A stretch of DNA of 21,571 nt from Priapulus caudatus (GCF_000485595.1 NW_014577204.1:24564-46134); one strand, 5' to 3'. Counted from the first letter of the stretch, positions 1 through 10,440 are shown. Program-made: numbers and translations. The notes: generated from the sequence alone by a model not told the origin.

Positions 1-194
1 ACATATATATATATATATGTTCTCATTCACGTACTTATGACCTCGTTGCGAACGATTGCGATTGCCGCGAGTCTTTTGTGACATTTTATCGCAGCTTTTG
101 TAATTGCAAATCGACGCGAAAGCGTTTAGAACGGTCCGTAGAAATTAACATCGCTTTATATTGTTACGCTACAATCATGCGATAGGTGCGTCGT

Positions 195-254
195 TGCATG
201 TGCGCATGCGTGCGTGCGTGCGTGCGTGTATGCGACTATGCGTGCGTGCGTGCA
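195..254 (+). repeat. (TGCG)n microsatellite
   Basis: This is an interrupted run of TGCG/CGTG units. The preceding 1-194 holds a short AT dinucleotide run at 1-20 and otherwise unremarkable sequence. Confidence 0.85.
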
Positions 255-370
255 GACTAACGTAGCTATGGCGCTGCGATCAAAACGCGTTAGATTTCGC
301 AGACGTTTATTGGAAAGCCAAGAGGTTCAGTATTCTGAAATTGTACGCCTGCATATGCCTGCATATTTGT

Positions 371-409
371 CTGCCTTCTTGCCTGCCTGCCTGCATGCCT
401 GCCTGCCTN
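371..409 (+). repeat. (CTGC)n microsatellite ending at an N
   Basis: CTGCCTGC-type units run up to a single ambiguous base at 409, where the sequence changes abruptly to homopurine repeat. The junction may be an assembly join. Confidence 0.8.
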
Positions 410-955
410 AAGAGCGCGGAGAAAGGAGGAGAGGGGAGGGAAGAGCGCGGAGAAGGGAGGAGGAGAGGGGCGGGAAGAGCACAAAGAAGGGAGACCGAGG
501 AAGGAAGCACGGGGAGACGGGAGGAGGAGAGGGAAGAGGGAAGAGCGCGGAGAAAGGAGGAGGAGAGGGGAGGGAAGAGCACGGAGAAAAGAGGAGAGGG
601 GAGGGAAGAGCACGGAGAAGGGAGGAGGGGAGAGGAGGGAAGAGCGCGGAGAGGGGAGGGAAGAGCGCGGAGAAAGAAGAAGGAGAGGGGAGGGAAGAGC
701 ACGGATAAGGGAGGAGGAGAGGGGAGGAAAGAGCACGGAGAAGGGAGAGCGAGGAAGGAAGCACGGGGAGACGGGAGGACGAGAGGGGAGGGGAGAGCGC
801 GGAGAAGGGAGGAGAGGGGAGGAGAGAGGGGAGAGAAGGGAAGAGCGGGGAGAGAGAGAGCGGGGAACGTGGGGCAAGCGGGAGGCGGAGGAGCGGCGCA
901 GAGAGAGAGAGACGAGAGCAGAGAGAGACGAGCACGAGACGAGAGAGACGAGACC
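410..955 (+). repeat. Homopurine minisatellite with higher-order repeat
   Basis: About 540 bases of almost pure G/A are built from roughly 25-35 base units of the type GGGAAGAGCRCRGAGAAGGG and GGAGGAGAGGGG. A variant unit AAGGAAGCACGGGGAGACGG occurs at 501 and again at 755, showing a 254-bp higher-order period. The tract begins directly after an N (409) and lacks stops on several frames, so it produces long meaningless open frames on both strands. After 850 it grades into simple GA repeats. Confidence 0.9.
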
Positions 956-1170
956 TGTGTGTGGAGTGGGGAGTGAAAAGGGGAGGCGAGTAGTGTAGCG
1001 TTGCAGCAGGAATAAGAGCCAGTACTTACAAGTACCCTTTTCTTGTTCGATCGATCCCGCTACTCTCACATTCGCCCTGCTATATTTTCACGCGATGCTT
1101 CCGCGCTGTTATGTGAGTTGTTGTATGTAATGGCATCGCTACAACCGCTTCATAACGAATTTCATTGTAT

Positions 1171-1215
1171 GATATCAAGAGACCATAATAGAAATGTTCT
1201 ATTATGGACTCTTGA
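1171..1215. repeat. Small palindrome with GATATCAAGAG end
   Basis: TCAAGAGACCATAATAGAA (1175-1193) pairs with TTCTATTATGGACTCTTGA (1197-1215) with one mismatch and a 3-base loop. The left end carries GATATCAAGAG, the same end as the palindromes at 1629-1751. Confidence 0.8.
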
Positions 1216-1290
1216 TGAAATGTCAGACAGTGCGAATCGCTATCTGACGTGTTGTCGCCCCATCTGTACCCTCATCCTGACGCGCTATAG

Positions 1291-1600
1291 AAGCACGCAC
1301 ACGCGCACACGCACACGCACGCACACACACACGCACACACGCACGCACACACGCTCGCACGCACACACGCACGCACACACGCACGCACACCCGCAGTCCT
1401 CCTGTATCGCCTATTTCTCTTGCGCACTTTCTCTCCTGCGCTTGCGCGTGTGAGTGCGACCGTGCACGCGTGCGTATGTTTGTGTGCGCGTGTTTCTGCG
1501 TGCGTGCGTGCGCGTCTCTCACTCTCTCTCTCTCTCTCTTTCTCTCTCTGTCTCTCTTTATCTCTGTGTGTGTGGTAAGGGGTGCGTGTGTGTGCGCGTG
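1291..1600 (+). repeat. CA/CACG microsatellite, then GTGCG and CT repeats
   Basis: 1291-1395 is a CACACG-type array. 1441-1510 has GTGCG units on the opposite phase, 1515-1562 is (CT)n, and 1565-1600 is GT-rich. The open frames across it are repeat artefacts. Confidence 0.85.
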
Positions 1601-1628
1601 TATCAGTGGTGTAGATAATTTACCCCCT

Positions 1629-1751
1629 GATATCAAGAGCTAATAAACAACTTTATAAACACCAAAGGTGTTTATTTGCTCTTGCTGATATCAAGAGCTA
1701 ATAATACCTTATTATTATTATAATACCTTATTATTAGCTCTTGCTGATATC
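1629..1751. repeat. Two abutting palindromes sharing a GATATC border
   Basis: The first (1629-1692) and second (1687-1751) each begin GATATCAAGAGCTAATAA and end with the near-complement CTCTTGCTGATATC. They overlap in one GATATC. The first also has a perfect inner stem ATAAACACC/GGTGTTTAT (1655-1663, 1667-1675). The second is AT-rich inside (ATACCTTATTATT twice). They look like a tiny foldback repeat family with the palindrome at 1171. Confidence 0.78.
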
Positions 1752-2049
1752 TATAGCTATCTACACATGTCTATTAGCGACATAAGCAACCCAAGTTTGC
1801 ATGCCACCGCATTATTACACGGATATATACATATCTATACTGCTATAACTACCGCGTGTGTAATGTATACTAATTGTACAATGCCATTAACATTGGCGTT
1901 ATAAAGAGCACAGGGCTTAATATTTGCGAGCACAGCGGGCTGGCTATTCAGGCTTGCGATACATTGGAGCAAGCATTCGGTGCAACATCAGGCTAGTATT
2001 GATTAGGTGCCAGTGGTAAACATAGAACAGCCTGGTAGATTAGTGTACG

Positions 2050-2057
2050 TTCACACA

Positions 2058-2089
<32 letters not shown>

Positions 2090-2090
2090 C

Positions 2091-2147
<57 letters not shown>

Positions 2148-2180
2148 NCCTATAATATGTGTGTGTGTGTATGTGTGCAA
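2050..2180 (+). repeat. (CACG)n then (AC)n microsatellite with an N, then GT
   Basis: CACG units (2052-2092) pass into pure AC repeat up to an N at 2148. This is followed by CCTATAATAT and a short GT run. The N probably marks an unresolved repeat length. Confidence 0.85.
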
Positions 2181-2204
2181 CGTGTGTAGTTATCTTCTGC
2201 TTTC

Positions 2205-2275
2205 TGACTTCCGACACGTTCACTTGTTCCGCTTCCTAAGGCTTCCTAATTCTTCGACACGTTCACTTGTTTTGC
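2205..2275 (+). repeat. 43-bp direct duplication
   Basis: CGACACGTTCACTTGTT occurs at 2212 and at 2255, with TTCCTAA-type words between. It looks like a two-copy tandem duplication. Confidence 0.7.
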
Positions 2276-2373
2276 TTTAGCGTTCACCTGTCCAGAGATC
2301 CAACTGGTCAAAGCAACGACCAGCACCACGGACACAGAGTATCTGACCGTAGTGTTGATCACGTGTAACGACC

Positions 2374-2374
2374 A

Positions 2375-2456
<82 letters not shown>

Positions 2457-2476
2457 GCACGACACACACACGACAC

Positions 2477-2532
<56 letters not shown>
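2374..2532 (+). repeat. Long (AC)n microsatellite
   Basis: Pure AC repeat is interrupted only around 2451-2475 by ACGC and ACGAC units. Long His/Thr and Val/Cys open frames here are artefacts. Confidence 0.9.
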
Positions 2533-2533
<1 letters not shown>

Positions 2534-2576
2534 CACCACTGCTGCTGCACTCACCAGAGGCACTGCAGCTGAGTCT

Positions 2577-2616
2577 GTCTGTGCTCGTGGTGTGTGCCAC
2601 GCAAACGAGCACAGAC
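2577..2616. repeat. Short perfect hairpin
   Basis: GTCTGTGCTCGT (2577-2588) pairs perfectly with ACGAGCACAGAC (2605-2616) around a 16-base loop. It lies between two CA-rich tracts. Function is unknown. Confidence 0.7.
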
Positions 2617-2630
2617 GCATAGGAGCGCTC

Positions 2631-2812
2631 CGCACGCACACGCACGCACACGCACGCACGCACACGCACGCACACGCACAAACACACATATACACGCACA
2701 CGCACAAACACATACACACACACACATATACTGTAATACACACATATATACGGTGACGCACAAACGCGCACATACACGGACACGCACGCACACGCACGCA
2801 CGCACACAGACA
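2631..2812 (+). repeat. CACACG/CACATA microsatellite
   Basis: Degenerate CA-rich array with CACGCA and CATATA variants. It is followed at 2917-2941 by a short GTGC run and at 3028-3050 by CATC units. Confidence 0.85.
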
Positions 2813-3879
2813 CCCTGATGATCAGCTGGCAGCTGCATTCTCATCACCTTCAGAGTCGCACCTGCCCACGCTAAGCACACCAACGCGGCAACCACCAGCG
2901 CGGCAACGTACGTCGTGTGCGTGCGTGCGTGCGTGCGTGTACACCATGTGGCCGCAGGGCGTTGATTACGAGCAGCAGCAGCGGCGGTTGACCCAGCTGC
3001 CTAGCTTCCCGCAGCTTCCTCCTCTAGCATCCATCCATCCATCCATCGATCCTCTAGATTGACCGTGATCAATACCCCGCAAACAGCAGGCCCCCCCACT
3101 ACCACCACTACCCTGCGATACACACACGTGATGCAAGCACTGCCCCCTCCGCGCGATGCACTGCTGCTGATTACCATTACGGAGCGCATCACGGGCCCGC
3201 AGAAGCTCTGAACGCTCTATGAAAGCTCTGCCACCAGGATAGAAGCCACAGATGCTATTAGCCGTGATCAAGATAGAAGCACTATAGCCTGAATCAAATC
3301 TCTGAGATGGACGAAGAAAGTCTCGCATTTACTTTAACACTACGAAGCGTCGGCTCCGCTAGAAAGATGCTGAACGTACAAAAAGAGCGAAATCGAACGT
3401 ACGAAAAGAAAAGCACGTGAACGTATACGGTATAGTACAAAATTAAGGAGGATATCACATGCTGCTGCTGTTGCTAACTCTACTGTGGAAGCCAACCGCT
3501 ACACTCGTCACACAGTAGCGGCATTTCACCCCGCAGCTAGTGCTGCCAACGCTGGACCATGTAGCGTACAGCCTCACGCGCGGAGGCTGCCTCAGGTGGC
3601 GGCATACCCATAAAGGCTTACACGCGAAGATGCGCTGCTGCCACTTCCACTAATTTACATAACAGCACGCGCAGCAGGCAGCAGCTTCAAATGTTCGCTG
3701 TAATGCGCATTTACAGAGATTAGTTGTACGTAGTGTATGCTCTCGGCAACGTGCTCCGTACGGCTACTGCGTAGAGCGTATGTGATGCTACTGACCAGTT
3801 TACCTTCCTCATTCCAATCGACCCCCTCTTCCAGGTCAATCGCCACCTTTCCAGGTCACACTACCATTTTTTGTTCACC

Positions 3880-3940
3880 TGTCTGTCTGTCCGTCCGTCC
3901 GTCCGTCCGTCTGTCTGTTTCTCTCTCTCGCTCTCTCGTT
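3880..3940 (+). repeat. (CTGT/CCGT)n then CT-rich microsatellite
   Basis: CTGTCTGTCCGTCCGTCC units are followed by CTCTCTCGCTCTCT. It is a simple repeat. Confidence 0.85.
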
Positions 3941-4525
3941 CTTATATCATAAGTTTTTCACGTAAATTTTAATCTCAAAAAAGTCGTAACACGTTAATCA
4001 GATTTCCAGTGACAATTGGGTGACAATTTAAGTGATGACTTGAATGCGTGATGTTTAATTTAGGCAAATAAACTAACAATGTTAAGCGACAATTAGAAGA
4101 GCAAGCTTTTAAACACCAATTAGCTATTCTAAGACGATGCTGCTAAACATATAAACAAACGATGGGGGGCAGATTAGACAGCCTCCAGACAACCATGAGT
4201 GAATGCGCGCAGGCCGACGGTCCCGCCGCCGACCGCACCACACGATCAACGTCGACGTGATACGGCACGAACATGAAGGCTAGCCTAACTACATAGCAAT
4301 GCCATTACGATGGTGTCGAGATGCCATGGTGAGTAGTAGACTGTAGTGTACCCCCCCCCCCCGACACACACACCGCTCTCACTCCCTCCCTCCCGCGCGT
4401 GTGTGGCTGAGTAGCTCACACCCCGTTATCAAACCATCCATCCACAGGGAATCGGGACAACCATCTTCAATCCCCACGCGCCTTCGTCATGCGAGTGACC
4501 AGTGGTCAAGCTACAGTGGGTAACA

Positions 4526-4612
4526 CCAGTGACCAGGAGAGAGGATATCAGTAACTAAGGGAAGGGAAATAAATGACCAGAGGGGGACATCAGTGACAAT
4601 GGGAGAGGTGGT
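4526..4612 (+). repeat. Degenerate ~22-bp minisatellite, about four units
   Basis: Units start CCAGTGACCAGG, TCAGTAACTAAG, AAATGACCAGAG and TCAGTGACAATG at roughly 22-base spacing, each followed by GGGAGA-like purines. It lies about 100 bases beyond the exon 3 donor, inside intron 3. Confidence 0.6.
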
Positions 4613-4711
4613 TGAGAGTGAGTTGGGCTTCAATGGTTGGAGGCTGCAGTGGTTATGACTTAAGTCTAATAACTACATATAATAGGGACACTTGTATGAG
4701 GGTGAACTCAC

Positions 4712-4785
4712 CTCTTCATAGAACTCTATCTGAGGCACCGGTTCATCACAGCATTGCAGGCAGAAGTCTTTGAAAAGCAAATAGC
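4712..4785 (-). CDS. GRK2: GRK2/3-type receptor kinase, exon 3 (RGS-homology domain)
   Basis: The minus strand gives TTTACAG, then a 74-nt exon, then GTGAGT. With the borrowed G it reads GYLLFKDFCLQCC, then DEPVPQIEFYEE, matching human GRK2 residues 64-88 (GYLLFRDFCL ... EFYEE). Tyr86, phosphorylated by Src in mammals, is present. The exon ends in phase 0 after the EFYEE motif. The middle (QCCDEPVPQ) is the variable part of this segment across animals. An open frame runs on through the intron on the upstream side, but those residues are not GRK-like and are outside the splice sites. The next expected exon (starting near IKKYEKLE in human) was not found at lower coordinates, so intron 3 probably extends past the start of the window. 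Confidence 0.95.
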
Positions 4786-6240
4786 CTGTAAATACATTCA
4801 GTGCAGGTAAGGTACAATAATGTGTGGTCTGCGCACGTACGACGCAACTACGCACATAGATGTGTGCCAATAGCATTGCCACGTTAATACATCTGAGAGA
4901 AGAACCTTGTGGAAAAAACATCGAAAGGCTATATTTTCCCGTGATCAAACAGTGTGGCAAGATGAAGCAGAGATTGAGTTCGCAACATTTAACAAGGAAA
5001 TATGCTGTTGCGTGTTTGTAGATGTAGAAATGTGTCGCTGGCAACGCATGTTTATGACTCAGTGACAGCAGTCAGTGAGGCTGAATGCGCTCATGTGTTC
5101 ATATACGTCTTTGCGGCATTCCCTGCCACATTATCAGCAATAAAAGAGCTAAAAATTAGCATGTGGCTAATAGTAATAGCAGAATGCTTACACTGATTAG
5201 TTTCACTAATTGGCTGTGTTAAAGTTTACTTGTGCCTCTGTAACAAGGTCAGTTTAACAAACAACTACAACAGCGTAGAAAAAACTGCATTAAAGAAATA
5301 GAGATTTTTTTGTCGTTCGTTTTTTTTTTTTAGATTGTGCTGACAGCTACTGATGGCTGATGCCATAGCAAACTTTGCTGTAAAGCCTGTTGGTCTGTGG
5401 TAGCTCATAACAGCTCTACTGCAGTTCTACAGACTTGCCACATGGATATATATAACTCTTACTTCACTTTTGACGAATTGAACGCACGAAATACGAAGAA
5501 TACTCATTCATTTCAGAAATTTCATGTGCTTAAATTTTTACAATTATTTCATTTGTGACCTACAGGCTTTGGTATCCCCACAATGACGTTTACCAACTAA
5601 CGTTTTTTTTTGCTCATGAGTATGATGGCCGAATTTGCTTACGAATATGAAAGCCGGATTTGCTCATTCATATGATGTATGTGAAAGCCCAGACAAATCC
5701 AATAGTCTTCGCTATTTCCTCGACTATTTCACATAAGCCGTGTGTGACTGCCTGCACTCGTATGTACTGTGAGTCTGTGACCTGCTGGAATTTCAAATAA
5801 AATTCCAATAGAAAACTATAACTTAAATTACCAAACTAGGCTACTGATAGTGCAATACCGTGACAGCGTAACTGCTAATTGGTCAGCACCTAATGCTATT
5901 TACATTATAATTGGTATTTTGCCTGAGGTATTTAGTCATTTCTGACAATATTATTTCGTCGTGGAGTGGTCAAAGCAAGCATTTATGGCTATGGTGGCCT
6001 GTGTTCTAGAGCTGATGTTAGAAGGAGCCAAAGATCAACCCCAAGTGTGCCAAATGAGACACGATTATTAAAACAAGTGCCGCAGTGCGACAGGGCTCAT
6101 CTGGTGTCTGGTGTTCTGCTGATGAATTCATTTGTGCATAGCAAGACGTCTTATACATAAGACTTCTTTATTCTTGTTTGACTTTCGTAGCCAATTTGAA
6201 CAAATATATCAGCTACACTTTCGCACCCACCTAATCTCTA
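4786..6240. other. Unique AT-rich intronic sequence
   Basis: No exon, RNA gene or interspersed repeat was recognised. It contains two T homopolymer runs near 5307-5331 and a short 25-bp tandem repeat at 5611-5689 (listed separately). The open frames in it are short and unlike known proteins. Confidence 0.6.
5611..5689 (+). repeat. 25-bp tandem repeat, three units
   Basis: Units TGCTCATGAGTATGATGGCC+GAATT, TGCTTACGAATATGAAAGCC+GGATT and a longer third starting TGCTCATTCATATG follow head to tail after a T run. Confidence 0.7.
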
Positions 6241-6274
6241 GTATGGTGGCCGAGATGGCTCAACGGCATATTTT

Positions 6275-6650
6275 TATTACCAAATTTCATTTTTATGTCC
6301 CCAAAATTTCATTTTCATTTTCAAAATTCTTTCATCAAATTTCATTATTCATTTTCATTATTTCAATTCATTTCATTTCAAATCATTTCATTCATTTAAT
6401 TCACTTTCATTTCATTTTCATTTTCCATTTTCTTTCATTTTCATTTCATTTTCATTTCATTTTCATTCTCATTTTCATATTCATTTTCATATTTTCATTT
6501 TCATTTTCATTTCATTTTCAGTTCTCATTTTCATTTCTCATTTTCCATTTTTTTCATTTTCATCATTCAAATTCATTTTCGATTTTCCAATTTCAATTCA
6601 TTTCATTTTCATTTCAAATTTCATTTTTATTTCATTCAAATTTCATGTTG
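6275..6650 (+). repeat. TTTCATTTTCA-type low-complexity tract in the left arm of IR3
   Basis: This is an irregular array of TTCATTT, TTTTCA and TTTCATTTCA units with almost no G. It is stop-free in one plus-strand frame, which produces a spurious Phe/Ser/Ile/His-rich open frame. The reverse-complementary tract (GAAAATGAAATG units) occupies about 8140-8575 in the other arm. Confidence 0.85.
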
Positions 6651-8139
6651 CGAAACTCGCTGGGTGGCCGAGATGGCACGGATATCGTGGGGGGCAGAGT
6701 GACAGTCTCACTGTTCCCCTTATGTGGAGCAACCAAGAGAAAAACGCCAGTTGTTTTGTTTATTGATCGGTAGATACGTGGCGTTTTTTGGATATTGTAT
6801 ATTCCCATGAAACACACCATTTTACTCATTATATAACATATAATATCAACTAATATTGGCCAATTCTTTGTAAAGGTTGTTATTTTCAATCTCATCTTCT
6901 TAAACTTATTAGAGGGGTTCGGCTCTCGTAATACGACATACGTAAGTACGTACGTATGACAACTGCCCGACTGTACTATAGCCCTTCGCTCCGGTCGACG
7001 CACGGAGCCTGTGTTGGTGCGTGCCGCCTTTGCGCGTGCGCGCCGCCGCGTCAATATGGCGTGTGCAGTACGCGTGCGCTCGGCGCGCGTCGTTGTTCTG
7101 GTGTGTGTGTGTGTGATGTGTTGTCTACTGTGTGTGTGTGTGGTGTGTGTGTGTGTGTTGGTGTGTGCTGTGTGCGTGTGCGTGCTCAGTGCGCGCGCTG
7201 TCCTATGCGTTGTGTTGCTGTTAGCACACATTCGGCTCATATTGGGGACCATAACCACATCCCAACTCGTGAGCCTCTTAACTGGTTCCACGCCGCAAAG
7301 CACCACTCACGAAGCTCGCTATGCTAGACGTCGACGACGCACGAAGAGCAGTGGGGCCGCGAACCCGTTCTAAAAGTCAGTCAAGACGTTCATGCACAGG
7401 CACTTGGACCGTTATCAATAATAAAATATGGCTTAATAATAATAAATACAACTTGTCAGTAGGACAGCTACTTACAGGTACCAGCAATAGTCTTAATGGT
7501 TTGTTATGACCGAATAACTTCCTTCAACACGTTAATACAGCTCGATGCAACACATATGGCCCGCACGCCATTTGTGCATGGCCAGATACACAGATAGGTT
7601 AGAGATACTACCTACCTACTAACTTACTACTACTACTACTACTAGCTAGTACAGTAGTAATTTACTACCTCACTACTCCTACTGGTAGCTACTACTACCT
7701 ACTACTCGTCCTACATACTACTTATACTACCTAAGCCTATGGTAGACTATTGCTACCTGCAAAGCGCGCACGCAGCACACACAGCAGCTCCTGCGACGGA
7801 GCGACAGCTATACCAGTACGGCAGTTGTCGAGTATCACGACGTTGGTAGCGTATACGAGGAGCCCGAAGCGCCCGCTAAAACCTAAGAGAATGAAAATAA
7901 CACAATTTTACTAAAGAATTTGCAATTCATAGTGATATTATATTGTATATAATGAGAAACATGTGTGTTTTTCATGGGAATACATCAGAAAAAACGCACT
8001 TAATCTACCGATCATAAACCAAAACAACTGGCGTTTGTTCTCATGCTTGACATCCCAAACCTTAAGGGGAATGTGACTGTCACTTGTGGCGTCCGCCCTC
8101 CACCAAATCCGTAGCCATCTTCGGCCACCTGCGAGTTTC

Positions 8140-8575
8140 GCAAATGAATTTGGAAATGAAATCGAAAATGAATTTTGAAATTGAAAATGAAAATGAATTA
8201 TGAACTGAAATGAAAATGGAATTTGAAAATAAAAAGAAAATGAAGAAGTGGAAAATGAAAATGAGAATGATAAAATGAAAATGATGAAAATGAAATGAAA
8301 ATGAAATGAAAATGAAAATGTAGAAAATGGAATGTTAATAAATTGAAAATGGAAAATGTGAAAATGAAGGAAATGAAAATGAAAATGAATTGAAGAAATG
8401 AAATGAAATGAAATGAAAATGAATTTGATGAAATGAAAATGAATTTGAAATGAATAATGAATTTGAAATGAAAATGAAATTAAAATGAAATGGAATGAAA
8501 TAAAATGAATGATGGGTGAAAATGAATATGAATTGAAATTTGAAATAAAAATGAATTTGGAATAAAAATATACGG
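8140..8575 (+). repeat. GAAAATGAAATGAA-type tract in the right arm of IR3
   Basis: This is the complement-side partner of the pyrimidine tract at 6275-6650. The units vary (GAAAATGAAAATG, GAATTTGAAATG) and the two tracts are not exactly alignable unit by unit, so they have expanded or contracted separately since the arms arose. Confidence 0.85.
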
Positions 8576-8597
8576 TAGCACATCTCGGCCACCATAC

Positions 8598-9395
8598 TCT
8601 GAGGCATTCAAATTGCAGACACTATGTGCATTCAGGTGCGAGGCAACAATTGATAGACGTGCCAGCATGCCTGCTCCCGGTTTTTGCTAGCCCACGCGGA
8701 GCATTCACTGATTCAAGCCTCAGGGTGCATACGACAGACTGCTGAGAGAAAATAATCTTACTTAGTATAATATTGGGATTTTCCTGTGTGGCTGTTGTGT
8801 GTGTGCTGTTGTTGCGCTCGCTGTGTGTGTGTGTGAGTTGTGTGTGTGTGTGTGTGTCGGCTATCGTTCCGCAGCCGCTCAACGGCTCCTCTCCAACTTG
8901 GGCGGAACATTCTACAGATCATGAAACTTGCATGGAATTTTCTTTTCCCAGTTTCATTTTTTCCCATTTCCACGCTCAAAAACATTCAAAAAATGGGAAT
9001 TTTTGCACTAAGTGCGCCAGGTGCGAACGTCACAACACGAAACAGCATGGAATGGTGAAAAAGAGCGTACTTTCCACTGACTAACAACGAGCGCCGGCTC
9101 CATCTAAGATTGTTCTAAGTCCTCATCTAATTCTACCGAGAAATGTTATACATTGTTTTACATTCGTTTCTTCAATTGGCTTGAAAAATTGGTTATACCA
9201 AGTGCCAGCTAATGCGCCAAAAGCAGTATATATTTATCGATATTAAGCATCACAAGATACCGCGCCCGGCGAAACGTCGCCGCTGTCAAAAAACTCCAGA
9301 ATGTCGCGCAGTAGCAGTTTTTCAACCGTAAACGTTTCAGACTGACCTCTAATCAATACTCTTACAAGCTCTATCTTAATGTTGTTAGTTTAGCT
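8598..9395. other. Unique intronic sequence between IR3 and the GT block
   Basis: It has a short GT patch at 8790-8860 and a run of moderately GC-rich sequence around 9260-9310, but no recognisable exon, RNA gene or repeat-family member. Confidence 0.55.
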
Positions 9396-9530
9396 GTGTG
9401 TATCCGCGCACGGCCGTTATTGTGTGTGTGTGCTTGTGTGTGTGGTGTGTGGGTGTGTGTGTGCTTGTGTCATGTGTGTTGTGTGTGCATGTGTTGTGTT
9501 GTGTGTGTGTGTGTGTGTGTGGATGTGTGT

Positions 9531-9600
<70 letters not shown>

Positions 9601-9640
9601 TGTGTGTGTGTGAGTAAGTGTTGTGGAGTATGAGTGTGTG

Positions 9641-9684
<44 letters not shown>

Positions 9685-10006
9685 GTTGCGTGTCGATGCG
9701 GTAGTCTATGTGCTGCGTGTGTTTGTATGTTTTGTGTATGCGTGTGTGTGGTGTTGTATGTGTGTGTGTGTGTGTGTTTTATTGTGTGTGTGTATGTGTT
9801 TGTGTATGTGTGTGTGTTGTTGCTGTGATGTGCTTTATGAGTAGCGCGCCGTGTGCGTGTGTGGTGTGTGTTGTGCCGCGCGTCGTGCTTTGTGCTGTGT
9901 GGGTGCTGTTATGTGGTGTGTGTGCTGTGTGTGATGTGTGTGTGTGTGTGTGTGTGTGTGTTCGTGTTGGTGGTGTGTGTGTGTGTGTTGTGTTGTGTGT
10001 GTGTCC
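9396..10006 (+). repeat. 610-base GT-rich microsatellite block
   Basis: (GT)n is interrupted by TTGT, GTAT and GCGT variants. Overlapping Val/Cys-rich open frames in three frames are artefacts of the repeat. The following 10007-10222 shows nothing recognisable. Confidence 0.9.
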
Positions 10007-10222
10007 CGCGTCAAACACTTTCTTCAGTCACGGCCATTCTTACCGTCACTGCTAGCCCGTGGAAGTGCCCGTGGCCAGACACTAAACTAGTCATTAGCTG
10101 TATACGCCAATGCGACAATCTAAACGTTCATCCATGCAATGTGATCTACTACAGAGGTGCTGACACCTAACGGGCATGGGAATACTATAGTATGATTTAA
10201 AAGAGCTGAAACCTCTGTTCAA

Positions 10223-10440
10223 CAAAATTTGCCTTGCAATTCAAAGCTGGTGGCAATACTGTAGCCTCACAGTCACACGGTATGGGGCTCATAATAATAC
10301 AGAAAGCAGGTTCTAGTCCTTGTGTAACAGTCAACAAATCAATGTTTAACCCCTCCTCCTTAGGGTCAAAAGGTTATCCGACACTTACTTCTCGGCATTC
10401 AGCCGGAAAAGTACATTTATGGTCCTTTCAATAAAGCCGA
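10223..10440 (+). repeat. Partial, diverged member of the same interspersed repeat family (copy D)
   Basis: It shares ACTGTAGCCTCA, CAGTCAACAAATC, TGTTTAACCC, GGGTCAAAAGGTTATCCGAC and TGGTCCTTTCAATAAAGCC with copies A and C, in the same order and orientation. The end with the hairpin and CTAA is missing. The left limit is unclear. Confidence 0.65.

Larger units (their letters stand above)
1..4711 (-). other. GRK2 intron 3, partial, repeat-rich
   Basis: Everything downstream of the exon 3 donor is read as intron 3, because no segment resembles the next GRK2 exon and no other gene is recognisable. It holds the homopurine minisatellite (410-955), several CA/GT tracts, a cluster of small palindromes (1171-1751), minisatellites and a C12 homopolymer at 4351-4362. 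The stretches 1043-1170, 1752-2040, 2820-3880 and 3941-4525 show no clear gene or repeat apart from short tetranucleotide runs. The interpretation rests on the absence of a stop or polyadenylation site for GRK2 in the window. Confidence 0.6.
6241..8597. repeat. IR3: 2.36-kb foldback inverted repeat in GRK2 intron 2
   Basis: The left arm (about 6241-7032) is the reverse complement of the right arm (about 7760-8597), around a 727-base spacer. Each arm has, from outside in: a GTATGGTGGCCGAGATG motif, a pyrimidine tract of TTCATTT/TTTTCA units (purine on the other arm), a second GGTGGCCGAGATGG-like motif, then about 350 bases of unique sequence. The unique part includes ACGCCAGTTGTTTTG and CATGGGAATA on one arm and their complements on the other. 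The spacer holds GT repeats (7100-7180) and ACT/CTA repeats (7605-7735). Arms differ by substitutions and many small indels. Confidence 0.88.

Noticed and set aside
214-1069. Long open frames rich in Arg/Gly/Glu or Ser/Pro/Leu
   Set aside because: They come from the homopurine minisatellite, which lacks stop codons; overlapping frames on both strands are equally open and one even spans an N.
2966-3328. 120-codon minus-strand frame
   Set aside because: Composition follows local CATC and CAG-type simple repeats, no motif was recognised, and an overlapping frame is equally open.
4673-5044. 123-codon minus-strand frame taken as one single-exon gene
   Set aside because: Only the stretch between the splice sites at 4712 and 4785 is GRK2-like; the remainder of the frame is intronic.
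6132-6773. 213-codon Phe/Ser/Ile/His-rich open frame
   Set aside because: It is a translation of the TTTCA-type tract in IR3, with no conserved motif and no support from the mirrored arm.
6900-6935. GGGGTTCGGCTCTCG as a tRNA B box
   Set aside because: It deviates from the GGTTCGANNCC consensus and lies some 240 bases from the nearest A-box-like motif, with no cloverleaf possible.
9396-10055. Several Val/Cys-rich open frames on the plus strand, with the mirror His/Thr-rich frames on the minus strand
   Set aside because: They are translations of GT/CA dinucleotide repeat in every frame. The same applies to frames at 1043-1640, 1993-2900, 7011-7373 and 13196-13773.
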